DNA from: an uncultured Peptococcaceae bacterium
GTDB lineage: Bacteria; Bacillota; Dehalobacteriia; UBA7702
Assembly: GCA_937919295.1 (NCBI GenBank)
Contig: CALFRX010000075.1
Coordinates: forward strand, 1 to 10,163
Direction: 5' to 3'
DNA length: 10,163 nucleotides
Shown: positions 7,107 to 10,163 of the stretch, one piece after another
Numbering within the stretch: the stretch's first letter is position 1
Layout of the letters: every line of letters starts with the position of its first letter
Translations under genes and position numbers: made by a program
Notes under the pieces: generated by a model
Seen by the model: only the letters and a program-made list of their open reading frames with translations
Database searches by the model: none
What the model was told of the DNA's origin: nothing

Positions 7107-8756
7107 TTATTGGTGATGTTTGCGGTTTTGATCCCTCTGCGCCGCGTTGTTTTGCTTTGGCCCTCTTAGGCGCTGTGCCTTATTTTGCCTTGTGCCGCTG
7201 CCCTTTTTTTGCTCTCTGCCGGTGGCGTACTTTTTTTGGAAGTAAGGATTCCCTGTTTTGCCGCCGCCTTTTTCCTGATAAAGGGAGGACGTTTGGTTTC
7301 GCAGTTGTTTCATGTATTTTTCTTTTTCTTTTTGTGCCGTTTTATGGATGCGCTTCACGTAATCCTTGTGGCGCCCTCCGAAATAGCGGAAACTTAGCAG
7401 TATTGCGGCAATGACCATTAGGATCAGCAGGACAATGCCGATAATTTTAAAAGCCTTGCCCCAGGAGGAGCGTTCATTCTTTTCATAGAAGGCTACTTTC
7501 GTGACGGTACCGGCATAGGAAGCGTCCTGCGGTAAAGTCAAGGTGATGGTGCCGCTGAGATAAGCGTTTTCCGTATAAGCCACGGCGGCTTCTAAATCTT
7601 TAACGCGATAGCCGGTGGGCAGCAGAAAGTCCCTGTTGCCGGTGAAGGCGAGATTCAAAGCCGAGATATCGTCGGGGAGCAGGTTGCTGAGTTCCCCCGC
7701 ACTGATAGAGACTTTATCCCATTTGTAAAAGCCGAAATTCAGCAAAGCCTGGATATCGTTGTAGACACCGTTTTGCGTGCCGTTCATGACCACGGCGATC
7801 AGATTCCGATCATTGACCGAGGCGTAAACGGCGCAATGGTACTTTTCTGAAGAACTGTTATAGGCATTGATGCCGCCTTGGATGCCGGCATAGAGAATAC
7901 TGCCGTTAAAAAGCTGGTTAGAGCTGTTTAAGGTGATTTTGCCGCTGTTTCCTGCTGCTCCCGGGTCACTTAGGCTGTCTGTGGTTGTCTCCGTGGTTGT
8001 CTCTGTGGTATCCGCAACCTCCCCGGCGGCGTTATCTGTATTTGCGGCGTCACTGCCGGTTTCGGTTTTTTTACTGTCAGCGGCGGTCTCTTCCGCCGTT
8101 ACGGTAATGGTATGTTTCCCGGTGGTAAACAGCGTTTGAAAGCTTTCTGTTCGCCAAGCGTTTTTAATCAGTTTCGCCACGTCGAGGCAGCTTGTTTGCT
8201 GGGTATCGTAATAGTGGCCATCGGCGTTGGTGGCTTTCATCGTCGAAGCGCAGAGCTTGTCGGTGGTGGCGTTCATCTGTTTTACATAAGCGTCGATGGC
8301 CGCCTGGGTTTTTTCCGCGTCTGTCAGAGCCGTGTAAGCTTCGGCGGTGGTATCGATAAAGAGGCGGCCGAGGTTTTCGGCGACCACGTTTGCGGCGTCA
8401 TTATGTCCCTCAAGATACGCCGCGAAAAGCATATCGGTTAAGGAAACGCTTTCCCCCGCCTTGAGGCCCAGATTGGGCGGATCGGCGTAGACTTTCAGCG
8501 CAGCTTCACTAACGGTAAGATTCTTTGGCGCGTCTTTTGTTTTTAAGGCCGTAATGATGTTAAGTAATTTATCGAAATCGCCGGCGGATGAAAGGGTATA
8601 GGGATTTTTGCCGTAGAGAATTTGTCCCGTATCGGCGTCGATGAGCACCGCGGAACTGCTGCCGATGTCTTCTGCGCCGAAAAGGGGAGCAGAAAAGCAC
8701 ATCCATATGGTGAAGATCAAACAAATCAACAAAGAAAAATGATGATGTTTTTTCAT
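7107..8756 (-). CDS. D-Ala-D-Ala carboxypeptidase homologue (peptidase S11), probably catalytically inactive, membrane-anchored
   Basis: The protein has 549 residues. Residues 1-28 are a signal peptide (KKHHH, hydrophobic core, ending near LFGA). Family features are IDADTGQILYGKN (39-51), HNDAANVVAENLG (118-130), the LNSSNQLF block (276-283) and NLIAVVMNG (318-326). The active-site motifs are altered. At the SxxK position stands DFDK (60-63), aligned by its fixed distance from the KN pair. SxN is GHN (117-119). KTG is QGG (293-295). Transpeptidase or carboxypeptidase activity is therefore unlikely, and a structural, peptidoglycan-binding or regulatory role is an inference. A Thr/Glu/Ala-rich stretch (about 220-272) interrupts the fold. 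A C-terminal beta-rich domain (about 350-427) precedes a membrane helix (436-456) and a strongly basic cytoplasmic tail (457-549). It is the first gene of an operon with the regulator and kinase. The nearest GGAG is 13 bases before the ATG, a long spacing. Confidence 0.85.
   Translation of the reverse strand: MKKHHHFSLLICLIFTIWMCFSAPLFGAEDIGSSSAVLIDADTGQILYGKNPYTLSSAGDFDKLLNIITALKTKDAPKNLTVSEAALKVYADPPNLGLKAGESVSLTDMLFAAYLEGHNDAANVVAENLGRLFIDTTAEAYTALTDAEKTQAAIDAYVKQMNATTDKLCASTMKATNADGHYYDTQQTSCLDVAKLIKNAWRTESFQTLFTTGKHTITVTAEETAADSKKTETGSDAANTDNAAGEVADTTETTTETTTDSLSDPGAAGNSGKITLNSSNQLFNGSILYAGIQGGINAYNSSSEKYHCAVYASVNDRNLIAVVMNGTQNGVYNDIQALLNFGFYKWDKVSISAGELSNLLPDDISALNLAFTGNRDFLLPTGYRVKDLEAAVAYTENAYLSGTITLTLPQDASYAGTVTKVAFYEKNERSSWGKAFKIIGIVLLILMVIAAILLSFRYFGGRHKDYVKRIHKTAQKEKEKYMKQLRNQTSSLYQEKGGGKTGNPYFQKKYATGREQKKGSGTRQNKAQRLRGPKQNNAAQRDQNRKHHQ
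7981..8010. repeat. 12-bp tandem repeat, about 2.5 copies, inside the carboxypeptidase-like gene
   Basis: Units at 7981-7992 and 7993-8004 differ by one base, and half a unit follows. Read on the - strand it encodes a TTET-type threonine/glutamate repeat within the low-complexity linker. Such repeats can change copy number in frame. Confidence 0.75.
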
Positions 8757-8801
8757 ATAATAACATTTTCTCCAGATCGTTCAGATAAAAATTCAATATA
8801 T

Positions 8802-8830
8802 AGTATAAACCAAAAAGAGCCTTTTGACAA
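8802..8830 (-). promoter_or_regulatory. Promoter of the carboxypeptidase-like/response regulator/kinase operon
   Basis: On the - strand the -35 box TTGTCA (8830-8825) and the -10 box TATACT (8807-8802) have a 17-base spacer. Each box differs from consensus by one base. Transcription would start near 8795, about 40 bases before the ATG at 8756. It is the only convincing promoter found upstream of the three - strand genes. Confidence 0.75.
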
Positions 8831-8851
8831 ATAAATTATGGGTTTTTCATG

Positions 8852-8881
8852 AGTTTTCTGCTCTATAAGAAGGAGAAAACT
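8852..8881. promoter_or_regulatory. Inverted repeat in the divergent region upstream of addB
   Basis: A perfect 8-bp dyad, AGTTTTCT (8852-8859) and AGAAAACT (8874-8881), has a 14-base centre. The right arm falls where the -35 region of the addB promoter would be, and the left arm is about 22 bases upstream of the opposing promoter's -35. It could be an operator or an AT-rich coincidence. Confidence 0.35.
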
Positions 8882-8906
8882 TTTCTTTTCAGAATTTTAT
8901 TATAAT
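8878..8906 (+). promoter_or_regulatory. Likely promoter of addB
   Basis: A perfect -10 TATAAT (8901-8906) has only a weak match at the -35 position (around 8878-8883). Transcription would begin near 8912, giving a leader of about 25 bases with AGGAG at 8921-8925, 11 bases before the ATG. Confidence 0.5.
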
Positions 8907-8936
8907 ATGGAAAATAAAAAAGGAGCGAAAACTGTT

Positions 8937-10163
8937 ATGTCTTGTCATTTGATCACCGGCCGGCAAAATACGGATCGAACCGCGGCGCTGTATCATGTCT
9001 TATTTCAGGCTTTGGGGCAAAAGGGCCGGCAGGTCTATTTGGTCTTGCCGGAGCAGGCCACATTTCAGCATGAATTGAAAATCGCGGCGACAGGGGCAGG
9101 ACGTAATTTGCTGAATCTGAAGATCACTTCTTTCAAGCGCCTTGCCGATGGTCATGTTAACCATGCCGCGCTGGATAAATTAGGGCGTAACCTGATGATC
9201 TATGGACTCCTGAGGGAAAAGAGAAATCAGCTTTCCGCGTTAAAGCCCGCCGATATCAGCGGCGGTTTTGTGGAAGATATGGGCGATGTCTTAAAAGAAG
9301 TTTCGATGAACGGTCTTTCCGCTGATTTTCTTTTGGAGAAGGCAGCAGAGTTGGAGTCTTTCGCCAATGTCGGCGATCTCCCCGGGAAATTGCGGGATAT
9401 TGCTTTGCTCAAGGCGGCGATGGAAGAGAAGGGTGTTCCCGATGAAAGCGGCTTGCTCTTTTCCTTTGCTGAGATCATTCGGGAAGAGGGGCTTTTTGCC
9501 GACGCGGTCTTCTGCTTTGACGAGTTTTTTGATTTTACGGCGGCGGAGTACGCGGTGATCGACGCTTTGTTTGCTTCTTCCGTTGATACGCATTTTGCCT
9601 TTTTATATGATTCCTATGATAAGGAAGCGCCTGTTTTCGCCAAAACAGCAGCGGCGGTATGCCGTTTGCAGGGGATCGCCCGTGATCATGATGTGGCGGT
9701 GGCCATGACACCCCTTAAGACAGAGGAAAACCAAAGCGCTCTTGCCTTTTTGGAACGTCATTTTTTCACCCAGGACGGCGCGGTTTACCCGGGGACGGCA
9801 GAGGGTTTCAACATCGTCTCCGCGGAGAACAAAAAAGCGGAGATTCGCCAAATGGTTCAAAGCATCTGCGATCTTTTGGAAGAAGGCTATGAAAGGGCTG
9901 ATATCGGCGTTTGTTTTAGGAATATCGGCGGCTATGAAAAATACATCGACGATCTTTTTGCTTCCTATGGGATCCCCTATTTTGTGGATCAGGAGATCTC
10001 TTTGCTGAACCACCCCGTCTTTCAATTCGGTGCCGGTCTCTTACGGATCGCCGCGGCAAAATGGTCCTTCGCCTCGGTTTTCGCCCTTTTGAAAAGCGGC
10101 CTTTTCCCCATGGCGGAAAACGACTGTGACCGCTTGGAAAATTACTGCCTTGCCCACGCTATC
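8937..10163 (+). CDS. addB: ATP-dependent helicase/nuclease subunit AddB, N-terminal part (runs off window)
   Basis: AddB pairs with AddA in the helicase-nuclease that processes double-strand DNA ends, recognises Chi and loads RecA (the Gram-positive counterpart of RecBCD). The frame is open from the ATG at 8937 to the last base, 409 codons. Family signatures seen are LPEQATFQHE (37-46), ITSFKRLA (63-70), a conserved FDEF (acidic motif, about residues 195-198), ADIGVCFRN (about 322-330) and GIPYFVDQEISLLNHPV just before residue 365. AddB proteins have about 1100-1200 residues, so the nuclease domain and its iron-sulfur cysteines lie outside. The N-terminal Walker A position, GRSGSGKT in B. 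subtilis AddB, reads GRQNTDRT (8-15) here, losing the glycines and lysine. addA would be expected downstream. The ribosome binding site AGGAG has an 11-base spacer. Confidence 0.93.
   Translation, partial: MSCHLITGRQNTDRTAALYHVLFQALGQKGRQVYLVLPEQATFQHELKIAATGAGRNLLNLKITSFKRLADGHVNHAALDKLGRNLMIYGLLREKRNQLSALKPADISGGFVEDMGDVLKEVSMNGLSADFLLEKAAELESFANVGDLPGKLRDIALLKAAMEEKGVPDESGLLFSFAEIIREEGLFADAVFCFDEFFDFTAAEYAVIDALFASSVDTHFAFLYDSYDKEAPVFAKTAAAVCRLQGIARDHDVAVAMTPLKTEENQSALAFLERHFFTQDGAVYPGTAEGFNIVSAENKKAEIRQMVQSICDLLEEGYERADIGVCFRNIGGYEKYIDDLFASYGIPYFVDQEISLLNHPVFQFGAGLLRIAAAKWSFASVFALLKSGLFPMAENDCDRLENYCLAHAI

Noticed and set aside
7061..7414. + strand frame rich in Phe and Cys that could look like a membrane protein
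   Set aside because: It is the complement of the Lys-rich tail of the carboxypeptidase homologue, which explains its phenylalanines; no ribosome binding site.
8824..8852. Perfect TTGACA on the + strand as a -35 box for addB
   Set aside because: At 16-18 bases downstream there is no acceptable -10 (TCATGA region). The hexamer overlaps the - strand promoter's TTGTCA by partial symmetry, and TATAAT at 8901 is far better placed.

Overview
The window looks like chromosome from a Gram-positive-type bacterium (Bacillota; a clostridial relative is my best guess, inferred from gene content only). The signs are AddB rather than RecB/RecC, a histidine kinase with the NEG..IP type of ATP-binding box common in clostridial VanS-like kinases, a GT2-GtrA fusion, and GGAGG-type ribosome binding sites that twice point to TTG or GTG starts. 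No phage, transposon, tRNA, rRNA or CRISPR sequence is visible. The genes are densely packed and similar in base composition.

Left part, + strand (1-4726). The 3' end of metK (S-adenosylmethionine synthetase) closes with a perfect 13-bp hairpin terminator. A clear sigma-A-type promoter then starts a run of co-directional genes: a membrane-linked GT2-GtrA glycosyltransferase, a hydantoinase/oxoprolinase-family protein (HyuA-like) with no HyuB partner beside it, a possible 46-residue four-cysteine ORF, and a DedA-family membrane protein. I see no strong terminator between these genes, so they may share a transcript. It would end at a hairpin (4699-4726) that works on both strands and also ends the opposing operon.

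Middle and right part, - strand (8830 down to 4738). A TTGTCA/TATACT promoter drives a gene for a secreted, membrane-anchored protein with the fold signature of a D-alanyl-D-alanine carboxypeptidase (peptidase S11). All three penicillin-binding active-site motifs appear to be lost in it. It is followed by an OmpR-family response regulator and a sensor histidine kinase. The order suggests one operon in which a likely inactive carboxypeptidase homologue travels with a two-component system. This is the most interesting feature of the window.

Right edge, + strand (8937 onward). The divergent gene addB (helicase-nuclease subunit B of the AddAB DNA-repair complex) begins and runs off the window; about 409 codons are present. 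Its Walker A motif is degenerate.

The genes belong to separate housekeeping functions (methionine metabolism, envelope glycosylation, membrane lipid homeostasis, cell-wall sensing, DNA repair). Only the carboxypeptidase-like/regulator/kinase set reads as a functional unit. No gap without a gene exceeds 300 bases.
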